The notes under the pieces were generated by a model that was not told the DNA's origin, did no database searches, and saw only the letters and a program-made list of their open reading frames with translations. Of a stretch of DNA of 64,000 bases, positions 19,027 to 32,300 are shown piece by piece (positions within the stretch are counted from its first letter, which is position 1; every line of letters begins with the position of its first letter). Both the position numbers and the translations under genes were made by a program. Origin of the DNA: Imbricaverruca yamaguchii (Eukaryota; Arthropoda; Thecostraca; Neoverrucidae); NCBI GenBank assembly GCA_034440575.1, contig JAOTOL010001568.1, forward strand, positions 654,001 to 718,000. The letters run 5' to 3'.

Positions 19027-20986
19027 CACACTGTGATACCTGGAGGGAAAAACTGGCCATAAATCATAGCGGACAAAGTATGCTAGTTACCGGGGCGATT
19101 TATTCATAGTCGAAAGAGCTTAAAATTTTGATCATATGGGGAAGATTTATTGTCTTAAATATTGTCCAACCCAGGAATGTCAGAGATTATATCTGCTAGA
19201 GGGAAGGGAGCATTCCGCTCTACTCATTTTGCTTACGCAAAATATATCGGGAACCAATTGAGATATATAGCTAAAATTGTGCACACACCTACAGGAGTAT
19301 CTAGTATACCTTGTATTAAAATATCGACGTCCGGTCATCCATGATGACATCATGATAACGTCATAAGTGAAGTCCGTTGGCGCTCATATATTGGATGATT
19401 ATTAGTGAGCATTTGTTATCCGAATATTCTGCAGTGTAAATGTTACCTTATATTTGCTATGCAGAATGGGTCAAAGATCTTGTCCAAAGTGGCTGAAATT
19501 ACGCCAAAATACATCACTAAGATATGAACTCAGGTTGGCTCACTTCAGAGATTTTGAGAGCCCCGCGAATCTTGCTGGGCCGATTTGGTGAAGGCCCCAA
19601 CTGTCGCAACACGAAAGCCTTCATGCCCGGCCTTCATGCCTTCAGCACGAGCACTTTGCCCAGCAACTTCCACAAGCTGCAGATCACTGTGCTGTTGAGT
19701 AACTCTTGAGGATGCCCGACGGTGAAAACGGGCGCTGAGGTGATCGTAGATTCTAGTTGGTCGCCCTCGCGCTCTCTTCACGGTCTCGTCATTGAGGCAG
19801 GTCTTGACTTCATCATCACTCACGACGTGGTCACCACGCTTCAGGGACACGGAGAATACCTTGGCTCCCGAAAGACTTGTTGCAAACTGACTTCTGAATT
19901 TGTTCTGGGCTCGCATTTACTTAACCCGCTTTCCTTTTAAGTTCTTGGCGATAAGTCGTTAGCCTTTCTCAAGTCCACAATCGACGACTCACTTCGGGGC
20001 ATCCCTGAGGGATTTTCTCCATGATCAACTGCAAACTATAATTAAACACATGAGCATAATAGTTCCCACGCCCAGAAGCTTTTGCACTGGTTAACAAGTC
20101 CACAAATTCCTCTGCTGACGCGCACCTCCATGTTCACTGTACGCAAAATCCAACCACAATGACCCGAACCTTACAGGTAGACATCTTCCCTGCCATGGGA
20201 GACGCTGTGCGTGACCTATCTCGCCTCGGTCGCCTCGTCAGTTAGGGGACTCTTTGGCATAGCAACCACTGGATCAGGTTACCCGGTCAAGACACCCCGC
20301 GAGCCGACGCGTCGCGGCGTCCGGCACGGGCTTCCCCGTGCCGCCCGGGCTGGCCACCGCACTGCACCACGGCCTGTCGGGATACGATCGATCACTATCG
20401 GTGTTAGAGCAGCTAGGTGCAGCTGAATCTTGCGGCACATATGTCAAAGGATCACTGACTTCATTGAGATTGGTCTCTGGCTGGGCGCTGTTGTGCGTTT
20501 TTTTTTCAACCTTACTTGAACTTCGAAGTGCTAGAAAGTTGAACGACTATTACAATTACTGATTGTTTGACAATAAATAGCATATTTTGAATTGGTGTAT
20601 GCCTTCTTGAATTGCTTGACGCAATGCGAATGTTCTCAGAGCTGAGAATGTGACATGTGACTGACATCGACATGTGACTTCACATGTCGATGGAAATGAT
20701 AGCTCTATCATTTCATATCTCAGTTGTCCAGGTTTTCAGAATGCAACTTACCTTTATCCATCACCAAACTGCGACAACATTTGTGCACATGTGTGTCGTT
20801 TTTTCCACACGTAATGTTGTCCATGTTCATCGACTTATTTCTATATCAAATCTTGTGAAAATTTTCATAGAAACTGTGATAGTCTGCTTCAATCATTTGC
20901 TGATGCAATGGCGCCAGAAATACGGCTTACAAAATAGTCGAGAAAGGCATTTATGGCCAGTTTTTCCCTCGAGATATCACACTGTG
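19027..20986. mobile_element. 1.96-kb terminal-inverted-repeat element inserted in a minisatellite; Transib/RAG-like ends
   Basis: The ends are 37-bp inverted repeats (19027-19063 and 20950-20986) matching at about 34 positions. They are flanked by a perfect 5-bp target duplication, CGCCT (19022-19026 and 20987-20991). Removing the element and one CGCCT restores an unbroken minisatellite unit. Read inward, each end is a heptamer (CACACTG left, CACAGTG right), a 12-bp spacer, then GGAAAAACT and GGCCATAAA. Transib transposons are known for 5-bp GC-rich target duplications and CACWRTG termini, and V(D)J signals for CACAGTG-12-ACAAAAACC. Classification is inference. The interior shows no intact transposase, only a degenerate coding-like stretch on the minus strand, so it looks non-autonomous or decayed. 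Confidence 0.75.
19545..20130 (-). pseudogene. Degenerate coding-like remnant inside the TIR element, unrecognised
   Basis: Minus-strand reading gives two coding-looking stretches in different frames. One lies roughly 20130-19970 (contains EEFVDLLTSAKASGRGNYYA and LIMEKIPQGCPEVSRR). The other is 19916-19545 (contains VKRARGRPTRIYDHLSARFH, an AT-hook-like RGRP core). Stops and a frame change separate them. I do not recognise the family. Position inside the TIRs suggests an element-encoded or captured protein. Confidence 0.35.
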
Positions 20987-23900
20987 CGCCTGTGTGATGG
21001 GTGGACCCTCCTGTGTGATGGCTGGACCCTCCTGTGTGGTGGGTGGACCCACCTGTGTGGTGGGTGGACCCGACTGTGTGTTAGGTGGACCCTCCTGTGT
21101 GGTGGGTGGACCCGCGTGTGTGGTGGCTGGACCCTCCTGTGTGGTGGGTGGACCCGCGTGTGTGGTGGCTGGACCCTCCTGTGTGGTGGGTGGACCCTCC
21201 TGTGTGATGGATGGACCCGACTGTGTGGTGGGTGGACCCTCCTGTGTGGTGGGTGGACCCGCCTGTGTGGTGGGTGGACCCGCCTGTGTCATGGGTGGAC
21301 CCTCCTGTGTGGTGAGTGGACCCGCGTGTGTGATGGCTGGACCCGCCTGTGTGGTGGGTGGACCCGCCTGTGTGTTAGGTGGACCCTCCTGTGTGGTGGG
21401 TGGACCCTCCTGTGTGGTGGGTGGACCCTCCTGTGTGGTGGGTGGACCCGCCTGTGTGGTGGGTGGACCCGCCTGTGTGGTGGGTGGACCCTCCTGTGTG
21501 GTGGGTGGACCCGCCTGTGTGGTGGGTGGACCCGCCTGTGTGGTGGGTGGACCCTCCTGTGTGGTGGGTGGACCCTCCTGTGTGGTGGGTGGACCCGCCT
21601 GTGTGGTGGGTGGACCCGCCTGTGTGGTGGGTGGACCCGCCTGTGTGGTGGGTGGACCCTCCTGTGTGGTGGGTGGACCCTCCTGTGTGGTGGGTGGACC
21701 CGCCTGTGTGGTGGGTGGACCCTCCTGTGTGGTGGGTGGACCCTCCTGTGTGGTGGGTGGACCCTCCTGTGTGGTGGGTGGACCCTCCTGTGTGGTGGGT
21801 GGACCCTCCTTTTGTACTTGTTTCCTGTGTGTGGTGGACCCTCCTGTGTGGTGGGTGGACCCGCCTGTGTGGTGGGTGGACCCTCCTGTGTGGTGGGTGG
21901 ACCCGCCTGTGTGGTGGGTGGACCCTCCTGTGTGGTGGGTGGACCCGCCTGTGTGGTGGGTGGACCTTCCTGTGTGGTGGGTGGACCCTGTGTGGTGGGT
22001 GGACCCTCTGCCTTGTTGGTGGGTGGACCCGCCTGTGTGGTGGGTGGACCCGCCTGTGTGGTGGGTGGACCCTCCTGTGTGGTGGGTGGACCCGCCTGTG
22101 TGGTGGGTGGACCCTCCTGTGTGGTGGGTGGACCCTCTGTGTGGTGGGTGGACCCTTTTCCTGTGTGGTGGGTGGACCCCTTTTGTGGACCCTGTGTGGT
22201 GGGTGGACCCGCCTGTGTGGTGGGTGGACCCTCCTGTGTGGTGGGTGGACCCTCCTGTGTGGTGGGTGGACCCTCCTGTGTGGTGGGTGGACCCGCCTGT
22301 GTGGTGGGTGGACCCGCCTGTGTGGTGGGTGGACCCCTGTGTGGTGGGTGGACCCGCCTGTGTGGTGTGGTGGACCCGCCTGTGTGGTGGGTGGACCCGC
22401 CTTGTTGTGGGTGGACCCTCCTGTGGGTGGGTGGACCCCCTGTGTGGTGGGTGGACCCTCTGTGTGGTGGGTGGACCCCTGTGTGGTGGGTGGACCCTCC
22501 TGTGTGGTGGGTGGACCCGCCTGTGTGGTGGGTGGACCCTCCTGTGTGGTGGGTGGACCCTCCTGTGTGGTGGGTGGACCCGCCTGTGTGGTGGGTGGAC
22601 CCTCTGTGTGGTGGGTGGACCCTCCTGTGTGGTGGGTGGACCCTCCTGTGTGGTGGGTGGACCCGCTGTGTGGTGGGTGGACCCGCCTGTGTGGTGGGTG
22701 GACCCGACTGTGTGGTGGGTGGACCCGCCTGTGTGGTAGGTGGACCCTCCTGTGTGGTGGGTGGACCCGCCTGTGTGGTGGGTGGACCCGCCTGTGTGGT
22801 GGGTGGACCCTCCTGTGTGGTGGGTGGACCCTCCTGTGTGATGGGTGGACCGGCCCAGTGGGTGGACCCGACTGTGTGGTGGGTGGACCCGACTGTGTGG
22901 TGGGTGGACCCGCCTGTGTGGTAGGTGGACCCTCCTGTGTGGTGGGTGGACCCGCCTGTGTGGTGGGTGGACCCGCCTGTGTGGTGGGTGGACCCGCCTG
23001 TGTGGTGGGTGGACCCGCCTGTGTGGTGGGTGGACCCTCCTGTGTGGTGGTGGACCCGCCTGTGTGGTGGGTGGACCCGCCTGTGTGGTGGGTGGACCCG
23101 CCTGTGTGGTGGGTGGACCCTCCTGTGTGGTGGGTGGACCCGCCTGTGTGTGTGTGGTGGGTGGACCCTCCTGTGTGGTGGGTGGACCCTCCTGTGTGGT
23201 GGGTGGACCCTCCTGTGTGGTGGGTGGACCCGCCTGTGTGGTGGGTGGACCCGCCTGTGTGGTGGGTGGACCCGCCTGTGTGGTGGGTGGACCCTCCTGT
23301 GTGGTGAGTGGACCCGCCTGTGTGGTGGGTGGACCCGCCTGTGTGGTGGGTGGACCCGCCTGTGTGGTGGGTGGACCCTCCTGTGTGGTGGGTGGACCCT
23401 CCTGTGTGGTGGGTGGACCCTCCTGTGTGGTGGGTGGACCCCTGCTGTGTGGTGGGTGGACCCGCCTGTGTGGTGGGTGGACCCGCCTGTGTGTTAGGTG
23501 GACCCTCCTGTGTGGTGGGTGGACCCTCCTGTGTGGTGGGTGGACCGGCCTGTATGGTGGGTGGACCATCCTGTGTGGTGGGTGGACCCTCATGTGTGGT
23601 GGGTGGACCCTCCTGTGTGGTGGGTGGACCCGCCTGTGTGGTGGGTGGACCCTCCTGTGTGGTGGGTGGACCCGCCTGTGTGGTGGGTGGACCCTCTGTG
23701 TGGTGAGCTGTGTGGTGGGTGGACCCTGTGTGGGTGGTTGGTGGTGGCCGCCTGTGTGGTGGGTGGACCCGCCTGTGTGGTGGGTGGACCTCCTGGTGGG
23801 TGGACCACCTGTGTGGTGGGTGGACCCCCTGTGTGGTGGGTGGACCCGCCTGTGTGGTGGGTGGACCCGCCTGTGTTGTGTGGTGGGTGGACCCTCCTGT

Positions 23901-24190
23901 GTGGTGGGTGGACCCGCCTGTGTGGTGGGTGGACCCGCCTGTGTGTGGTCTGTGTGGTGTGGACCCGCCTGTGTGGTGGGTGGACCCGCCTGTGTGGTGG
24001 GTGGACCCGCCTGTGTGGTGGGTGGACCCGCCTGTGTGGTGGGTGGACCCGCCTGTGTGGTGGGTGGACCCGCCTGTGTGGTGGGTGGACCCGCCTGTGT
24101 GGTGGGTGGACCCGCGTGTGTGGTGGGTGGACCCGCCTGTGGTGAGTGGACCCGCCTGTGTGGTGAGTGGACCGGCCTGTGTGATGGGTG
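20987..24190. repeat. 21-bp minisatellite, right block (about 150 copies of TGTGTGGTGGGTGGACCCGCC)
   Basis: Two main unit types, ending CCCGCC or CCCTCC, are interspersed without clear higher order. Degraded patches occur at 21808-21840, 22130-22200, 22360-22450 and 23695-23800. Because 21 is divisible by 3, several frames on both strands stay open for hundreds of codons. None has a start context, splice partner or domain. Confidence 0.97.
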
Positions 24191-25945
24191 AGCTGGTGGA
24201 ATGGACAGGCTTGCCGGTGGGATGGGCGGGCTCATGGGTGTATTCTCGGGTGGGGGGTATGCCCCCCAATTCCTTGAAAGTGGCGATTTATCCCTCTCAA
24301 TGTTTTCGTGAATAACAAAAACCTTCACCATATTTTGCTTTCGCTTATGTGGAAAATTCTGCTTTGCGGGCACCAGCATTGCATTATCACAAGGCTTTAT
24401 ACGGCTTAGGTTGCATTCCCCTGCGCATATATCGATATATCTTGAACAAGCGTGACTCCGGATCTTTGAGCGTCTTGGTCAACCTAAAGCACGTACGACA
24501 TGTCAACGTCGTATTCGTATTCAGGAACGAGTTCGCCAGTGACGTATTTGTATTGGTATTGGCATTCAGAGACGGGCTCGTTAGGCGTCGGACGCATTGT
24601 TAATGCGGACATCAGGGGGACCTCCAGTAAAGAAAGAAAACAGGTACGTTCCTGATGCCATTCAAGAACTCCGAAACATGTGCCCGCGACCAGAGCGCCC
24701 AGATACTCATTGGTCTTTGCGCGATGAAAATATTTACAATTTATGAGACTCCGTCTCCATAAAGATATGAATAGTGCATTTATCAAAGCTAGCTTGCCTT
24801 CAGACGTCATTTGCACTGCCACCTACAGTGATATATTGCGCATATTGTTACTTTGCGTATTCCCGTCTGGATATATTTCCACCATAGACAACCAGCCGCT
24901 GGCCGCGACGCCGGCGGTCCCCGGCCCGTCCCTGACCGCCATCCGCCATTCATAGCATGGTGGGTCGCAAACCATTCCCTGAATGTTAATGAGCCCCAAC
25001 GCCAAAGTTACAGGCGGATTTTCAGATTTGAAACGCTAGGCGGTGTACCTGGAATGAGTTCCGCCACTATTGCTGTCGAGTCTGACAGGTTTTCTCGATA
25101 TTGTTCAGGAGTATTGCGCTTATGGGCGTTTAATAGAAAGAATGCCTCTGCAATCAATAATTTGTCCTACGCTTGGCGTGGCAGAGCCGATGTTCTTTGG
25201 CATTGTTGAAGGGTGAAATTTTGCTTCTGTTCATGCCACCGCTCGGCGGCCCTACGGTTCCGCTGGTCAGCAACGGTCGGCGCTATACTTGCATCGAGCC
25301 ATGGCATAACCTGGATATTGCCGGGAAGCTTCATGTCAAAAGGTAAAAAGTGGCACGTTTGGACATCTATAAAAGTAGTCGAGTGTGGCATCAGAATTTG
25401 GAATTTAGACTCACCGGACGTGAGTCAAAATTCCAATGGCGGGCGCACTGCCGAGTCGTCTGCGGGGCGGGGAAATGTCACCTGACTGTTCGTCACCAGG
25501 TGGCATCGCCGTGTTATATCGGAAGTGAAACGTCATTTGACTACCAATTGAAATCGGGGCTCAAATACGTCACTACTAAGTAGCCAATCAGAGAGTGACG
25601 AATCGTCTTGAGCGGTGTGCAGAGCTGTGTGCAGATGTTCCAGACCCCCCGCTGTCAGAGCGCCCCGGACTGTCAAGCCGCGTGGGTCTGTTGCGGTCGG
25701 ACGTTTCGATAAACTGACGCGTCTGTCTTTCAGTCTTTCGGCCCATAAATTTAGAACTTATAGCATTTACTGTCGGGGGTGTCATCGATCCATTATTTCA
25801 ACATCCTTTTGAAGTGTACGAATTGTCGTTCATAACCGTTTAATTCCTTTCAACTGCACAATACATCAAGTGCAGAATCAATGAACTTTCGGAGTTGTCG
25901 CGACGCGCGGTTCTACTAGACTATATCAGGTGTCTACAAGGACGA
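24191..25945. other. Intergenic DNA, no gene seen
   Basis: Mixed-composition single-copy-looking sequence. Small frames lack conserved motifs. Confidence 0.5.
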
Positions 25946-25954
25946 CCTTTTCTA

Positions 25955-26340
25955 CATTATGGATTATGGGTATAAAATTAGCCAAGGATTGCATCAGAAG
26001 GTAGCTGATTTCTTTTCCGTTTATTTGAGACCATTGGACATGAAATTGCTAATGTAGGACATCTGCTTAGGAATATAAATGTGATAATTCGAGACGCATA
26101 TCTTGGAATTTAATGCAAAAATGAGTCATGACAGGGTTAGATATCTATAAAGGGAATCGAGTATGGCATCAGAAAGCAGTTGATTTTATGCCGGTTTATT
26201 TGAGTCTATTGAAAATTAATTCGGAAATGTAGAATATCTGATATACAACGTAAGTGAATACAATGCTATAATTTGAGATACAAATTCTGTAACTGACTGC
26301 AAAAGTTACGGGTTTAAACTTTCATGGAAGTTATTCAAGA
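25955..26340. repeat. Degenerate ~178-bp tandem duplication, AT-rich
   Basis: GCATCAGAARG...TTTATTTGAGNCNATTG...TAGGA(A)TATCTG recurs at about 25990 and 26168. A weaker match to the CATCAGAA motif lies near 25390. Probably an old satellite fragment. Confidence 0.5.
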
Positions 26341-26869
26341 TGATATGAAAATGGAGCACGTTCGATTGTCGTTTAGTTAAGAATATTGGGAATTGCTAGC
26401 ACGTCACAAAGAAGATGTATGATTCGTTTTTATAAAAAAATGTTGAGTGGCCAATTGGTCCCATTTCACTTCAAGGGCCAAATGACAGGGTGAAATGATT
26501 TGATAATCAAATGAACTACACATCATAAGATAGCTTATTTCAATGTTGTTCAAATTTTACCATTGGATATCACCTGCATCTTCTAGCATATAGCAGAAAC
26601 TAGCATATAGCACTAATCAAAGCCAGCCCATTCTGCTGGTGTTCCTTCACAAACCCACAACCAGACGTGCCACCGACATTATGTCCGCTCATGACGCCTA
26701 ACATTATGACTGTTCGCATCAATAACCACAAATGCTTGTTCCTGTACTAAACACACCACAAGCGATTACATAAGTCCCACATGACCCTCTATAGCGGTCA
26801 ATGTCCAACGCAAACCCGTTTCTTTGATCACCTCGCATTCTTTTCGTTCTCACTAAAACCTGTCCAAAT
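26341..26869. other. AT-rich intergenic DNA, nothing supported
   Basis: No convincing coding or repeat structure apart from local ATAGCA duplications near 26588-26615. Confidence 0.4.
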
Positions 26870-28215
26870 CTGGTATCAAGCGACAGGCTGTGGTGAACCC
26901 TCGTACAATATCTGAAACCAGGAAATATCAAGATCAAACTTCAAGGTAAAAGGTTAGACTACTTTATCATATCGCGATATGGAAGCGATAGCTATCGAAC
27001 GGGAGGCTCGGTCGCTAATGTTTCAATTTGCATCAAATAGACTTCATTCGACGTGGCTTGTAATTCTGTGTCTGGAAGTTGAGCAATTTATAATTTTCAA
27101 TGGCGAAAGGCCAAGCTGATCCTTCTGTCGCCTCTAATTTTGTTCTCGTTTTCGCTCGAAGCTGCCGAAATCTGGTATCAAGCGAAAGCCCGGGAGAACA
27201 ATGGAGTAAGATTTCAAATCGAAACATGTTAAGGTCACAGGTTTCATTAAGGTTTCATTCGATGTCCTCGAGTTTCGTCGCTATGGCTTCAATTTGCAGA
27301 AAATGGATGTGATTCGGCGTCTCTTCTTGTACGGTATCGGAAAGTTGGTAAGTCGAAATAATCTCGACGATTAAAAATCAAGTTTATATTTTTTTCAGTC
27401 GTCTGGTATTTTTTTGGGCTTCCCTAAGGCCTACCCAGATCCACTATCAAGCCCATGGTGAACCCTCGTATAACATTTTGAAACCGTGATATTTTAAGGC
27501 CAAATTTCAAGGTCAAAGGATAGTTCGAATGTTTCGAAGTCCTCGCAATCCGTCTTTACTTGCACCAAGTGGGTATCATTCAACGTGGCTTGTTTTGCCG
27601 TATTATAAAGGCAAGAAATCTAAATAATCTCAAAGGTCAAAGAGCAAGCTGATACCTTCGGCTTCCTCGCATTATTTTCATTGCCCTAACCTACCCAAAC
27701 CTGGCATCAAGCAATAGTCCGTGGTGAGCCTCGAGTAACATTTAAAACCGGGATATGTCAATGTCAAACCGCAACATCACTTCTTGACTAAATTATTCGA
27801 AGTTCTCGCGTCTCGTCGCTATAGCTTCAATTTTCACAAGTTCGTTGTTATTCGACGTGCCGTGAGGTACTCTTGACTCAAAGATACTCTAAGCTCGTGC
27901 AGACTCAAATTAGTTTTCAAAGTTAAAAGTCAGTAATTTCTTCGGTCGCCTCGCGTTATTTCGTTTTCTTCCAAAGCTACCCATGTTTCGAATCAAGAGA
28001 TAGCCTGTGGGCAACACCCCAGTGACATATCGAACCGGAACAAGTAAGGTCAAGCCTCAAGGTAATAGGTCAGCTTTAACTGTTACGATGTATTTGGGTT
28101 TTGTCGCTACGGTTCCAATTTGTATTAAGTGGGTGTCATTCGACGTGGCTTGCCGCACGGTAGTATAAAATTGGGATATCGAAATACTATCGAAGATGTC
28201 AAAGGTTCGGTGTGT
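26870..28215. repeat. Ancient ~270-bp satellite (about 5 diverged copies)
   Basis: Three anchors recur in order. CTGGTATCAAGCGAYAG appears near 26871, 27171, 27442, 27702 and 27985. GGTGAACCCTCGTA-type sequence follows. CATTCGACGTGGCTTG appears near 27046, 27313, 27577, 27854 and 28136 (spacings 264-282). Divergence is high, so it is an old array. Confidence 0.75.
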
Positions 28216-28551
28216 GGACAGTGATTGGATTGATTGAATGTAATGGGAATAGGAGATGCACAATAAATATTGTTTTTGTTTGCAACCATTATGATAGCAG
28301 GCACTCATATCCTATATGACATGGAGCTCCCCTAAGGAATCCGCAATAATCTGCTTGGACGGCGTTCTCATTGCTGGTTTTATTTTGCTCTGCCACATTG
28401 ACGTATAAAATATTGAACCGTTTGTTCAGGTCGCCCGCTTTCCTCTTAATGGTTCAACGGAAGTTGTCAAATTTGCAATAGAAGCCACACGTGAATGCGC
28501 ACAATTGTACAACCAGCCGGAGTTCATAACCGCGAGAGAGCAATGCTGTAA

Positions 28552-28861
28552 TCAGGGGTGAATCCAGGAATTGTCATGGGGAAACTTATTTGGTGGAGCG
28601 CCATTCCTTTGGAGAGACGCCACTGCGAGTGCTTGGAGTTGCGATTCTGGCTGAAAAAAAAAAATTCGAGTCGGAGGTGTGCTTGGGCTTCCCGGATGGG
28701 CGCCTTTTCTTCCAAGGGGCACCGTTTCTCTCAGAAGGTCGCCTTTGGCTGAAACATTCGAGGGACATTCTCAGAGGGGCGTCTTTCCCGGCCGGAGAGT
28801 CACCATCTTCCGCGGGAGGAGGACTATACCCCCAGTGCCACACCCTTTATACGCCCCTGGG
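28552..28861. mobile_element. ~310-bp hAT-type MITE
   Basis: Ends are CAGGGGTGAATCCAGG (left) and, inverted, CAGGGGCGTATAAAGG (right). These flank GC-rich DNA containing repeated GGGGCGYCTTTC-like words. Possible 8-bp target duplication GCTGTAAT / GGTGTCAT (6 of 8). The 106-codon frame through it is not a gene. Confidence 0.5.
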
Positions 28862-29007
28862 TGTCATTTCATCGAACATGTCTCCGTGCAACAGGAATGT
28901 GAAAGACTAGTGAAAGTCAGTGGCTTGCCCTGGGTTGGCGCTGGGGGTGAGCAAACGGGTTTTGAGTGGCCCCACCTACCTCCGTGACGTAAAATTCCTC
29001 GCACTCG

Positions 29008-29345
29008 GACCACTGCAGTGATCGTACTGCAGCACCGGGGCAGCACCAGGGCCTCATACTCCGTATATCCCTGTGGTGGCTTCTGTGTTATTATGGTACG
29101 TTGGTCGAGCTTGCGGGTGCAGCACCAGAGCCTCATAGTCCGTCTCTCACTGTCGTGGTGGCTTCTGTGCCAATGTGGTATTGTGATCGAGCTTGTGCGT
29201 GCAGCACCAGGGCTTCATAGTCCGTCTCTCACTATCGTGGTCGCTTATTTGCTGTTGTGGTACGGTGGTCGAGCTTGTGCGTGCAGCACCAGGATCTCAT
29301 ACTCCGTGTATCCCTGTGGGGGCTTCTTTGCTATATCTTCGATGA
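29008..29345. repeat. ~85-bp tandem repeat (4 copies)
   Basis: The unit contains GTGCAGCACCAGGGCCTCAT then ACTCCGTSTMTCWCTGT and GTGGCTTCTNTGY, with GGTACGKTGGTCGAGCTTG between units. Copies begin near 29027, 29116, 29200 and 29281. Confidence 0.85.
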
Positions 29346-32300
29346 ACATTTGCCGCCCCTATTGTTCAGTTGGTTAGATGGCTGGTCTGCACTGGTCTCC
29401 TCTGTCCTGGAAACACAGTGTTCGAGTTGTTTTCGAGTTGTTCACGCGCTCGCATTTATCCTCCGGCTGGGAGGGTTAATTCGCAGCTGGCCCGTTAAGG
29501 TCGGGGACGAGCTACCCGGCGGCCGTGTCGGTGCATTGGCGCGACGTTAACTTCCGGGCTAAATTCTGCTGTTGACCTGGAATCGGGTGCTGGAGCCAAG
29601 GTTCATGCAACAAGCTCCGCTGAGCAATAGAACACTTGTTCATAAAGCCACCCCAGCAAGAGTCCGGATTAAATGCATTAAAAATATACCTGCATAAAAA
29701 TACATAGTCACATATGTGGATGTTAAATCCGTTGCACTTAGGACAGGACGACTCATCATTATGAACACTGGACCAACAAAAAACGAGGTGTTCCCATGCT
29801 GCATGCACATAATTCGGTTTATATCGGCATCAACTGAGAGTCGTGGCCGGGTGCTAGTGATCATTAGGGGTGTGTATGTGGGGGAGGGGCGCAGTGCACG
29901 GCGAGACCTCAGCCGTCGCCAAGCGATCCAGCGTGTCAATTGCCACCGCCAATGATTTCCGCTCAGAAACGAATGTAGATACTTCAAAGCATGAAGTTGA
30001 CGAAAACCAATTAGCAAAACAAAATTTAACTCAGGGTGCAAATGACATGGTGGGGAGCATTGTAGCGCACATAGCATAATATATACATACACATTACGCA
30101 TGGGGTAGGACCGGATTCGGTCCGTCAGGTCGAACCCAGCCGAGCCAGAACAGAGCACCAATGCTGTTTTCGCACTCCCAGATGTAATCTTAAGGTTCCA
30201 AGTCTAGTCAGCCCATTCTGTCAGCAGCTAGTCAGCATATACAGTAGAACAGTTCCTGGCCAGAAACACAACACAGGTCATATCTTATCAAATTAAATTC
30301 AGTGACACTTCATGTCATGATGTTGAAATCCAATCACCAGGTCATTGCCGTCCAGGCCACATCATCCCAGTGCTAAGGGATCCTTATGACCTCTATTTAG
30401 CTGGTCAGATTATCTTTGTGTTGATATCAGCCGATGCAAAGTGTGACAGGCCGATGCGAATGCCAATTTTACAATCAATCTAGCATAAAGTGCTTCAAAA
30501 TGCGGTGCGAATGTATCTGCATATATTTCAGTATCAAACCACGAAACAAGCTTAGCATATATTATCGCACCACGCGATATTCCCTGAATCTTTAGAATGC
30601 CGAGCATGCCAGCTGAGTAAGCTACTGTTGAATAGTCACAACATTTGCAACATCATCAATTGCGTGTTTTGTGAACAGTTCCTGGGCTGCAAATAACTTA
30701 TGACTCGGGCTCGAGAATAGAACACGGCAGTGCGACTACACCACATACCATTGGCATGCGAATGTCACATTTGGCTTAATTGTAGCTTAAATGTGCTTCT
30801 AGCTTTGGATGTCCAAATTTAGCTTCAGCGCTGCAATACCGTAATGAGCTGACCGTTACTCGTTTCGTTGTTGCAAATGCGCCGTGGTCTGGATCGTGGT
30901 AAAGGTGGCCGGTCGCACATATCGAGTGGACCGCCTGACACGTGGCATGATCGATGGCTGCCAGGCCATGTCACGTCGTGCTACACGCCACCGTGCAGTT
31001 GCCGGCGTCTGTTTGGTGAGGTATGCGGGGCAACAGCATGCACGGTCGCAGACAGCCAAGAGTGTACCGGCGCAAGCGTCGCGACCGGTGCCGACACGGC
31101 GAGTAGTACGCGTCGGTCGTGTCCACTGTTCACTGTGCAGGGGTGCCGTCCGTGCTCCGTGCACTGTGCTGGTGCGCCGTCACCTCGACACCCAGCCAGT
31201 GGCCAATGAGTGCCGCTTCGAGCGCAGTGCTCCACGAGGCAGGCGGGCAGGAGATGGAGAGGGTGGTGGTCTGGACGTCACCGTATCGGTGAGTTTGTCG
31301 CAGAGCGGGCATCCGCTGTGCATACCGGATGGTGATGGTGATTATGCGGGACATTTCAAATGGCCAAATAGTTCGCGCTTAACTCGCTTCCAACGGGCAA
31401 CAAAATTCAACTTTGCTTTCCGGTGAGGGGGATGGGGTGGAGTGAACACGTCTCCCTATCTCGCTATCCAAACGACCACACAAAGACCAACGAGAGGGTC
31501 TCATCGAGCCAATCACGAAACATGGTAGCGTTTTATCTCATGACGATTTCCAAATATATTTGCCTTCATAATCTTGCATAAACCTAGCTATTGCTTTACG
31601 AGTATTGTTTAGTGAATCATTTTCCAGAGTGAACTTCGGCAGCTATCTGTCCCATTGATCCAAGTGCGCTCATCGATCCTGTTTTTGTCCTCAAATAGCT
31701 GTAGGCAGGCCAATCGTGTTGTGCTGCAAGATGCAATGGTTGATAACCATTACCATGATTGCTGATCTATGCTCTGACGAATGTTTCGGCACGTCCCATT
31801 CATCAAAATTGTGTTCTTCAATTTCGGTAGTGAAGGTGTTGGAAGTTTTTATTCCGTCGACTGGGATATGGGGTGCGTGAGGTTTTCGGGTTGTCTGTTC
31901 ATGTCTGTATTTGTCGCATCTTCTCCCCAGCAACTTCCCCATCTCCATCCGATTTGGTGTCGTCAGCACTGCCACCCCTTCGACGTATTTATATGCTTGG
32001 CGCGACATTAGAGTTTTCGGAACACCGTATAGGCCACTGAGTGGCATTCGTTAAGTTAGGATGGATACAATGTAGCAGATCAATAATTAATATGTATACA
32101 TTGTCACCGTGCGATTAGTTCATTTTATCCATTCATTTGGGGTGCTTCTCCGCCGGGACACCTTGCAAGATAATGATGATTTTGCATCGCCGTCACTTTT
32201 GTGTGGGCTCGAATGGCTTGTTCCCAGTTGGGAATTATTGATATAAATGGTGACGAAATGCAATGACTCCACACAAAATGGGTGCCTGTGTTGAGCACCA

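Noticed and set aside
20684..24379. Very long open frames (up to 1142 codons) on both strands
   Set aside because: They lie in a 21-bp tandem array, a period divisible by 3. There is no domain, start context or splice partner, and the peptides are simple repeats (GPPTTQ, VWWVDP).
30884..31426. 180-codon frame in a GC-rich island
   Set aside because: No domain, no supported start. GC-rich DNA alone explains the absence of stops. Kept only as a possible island.
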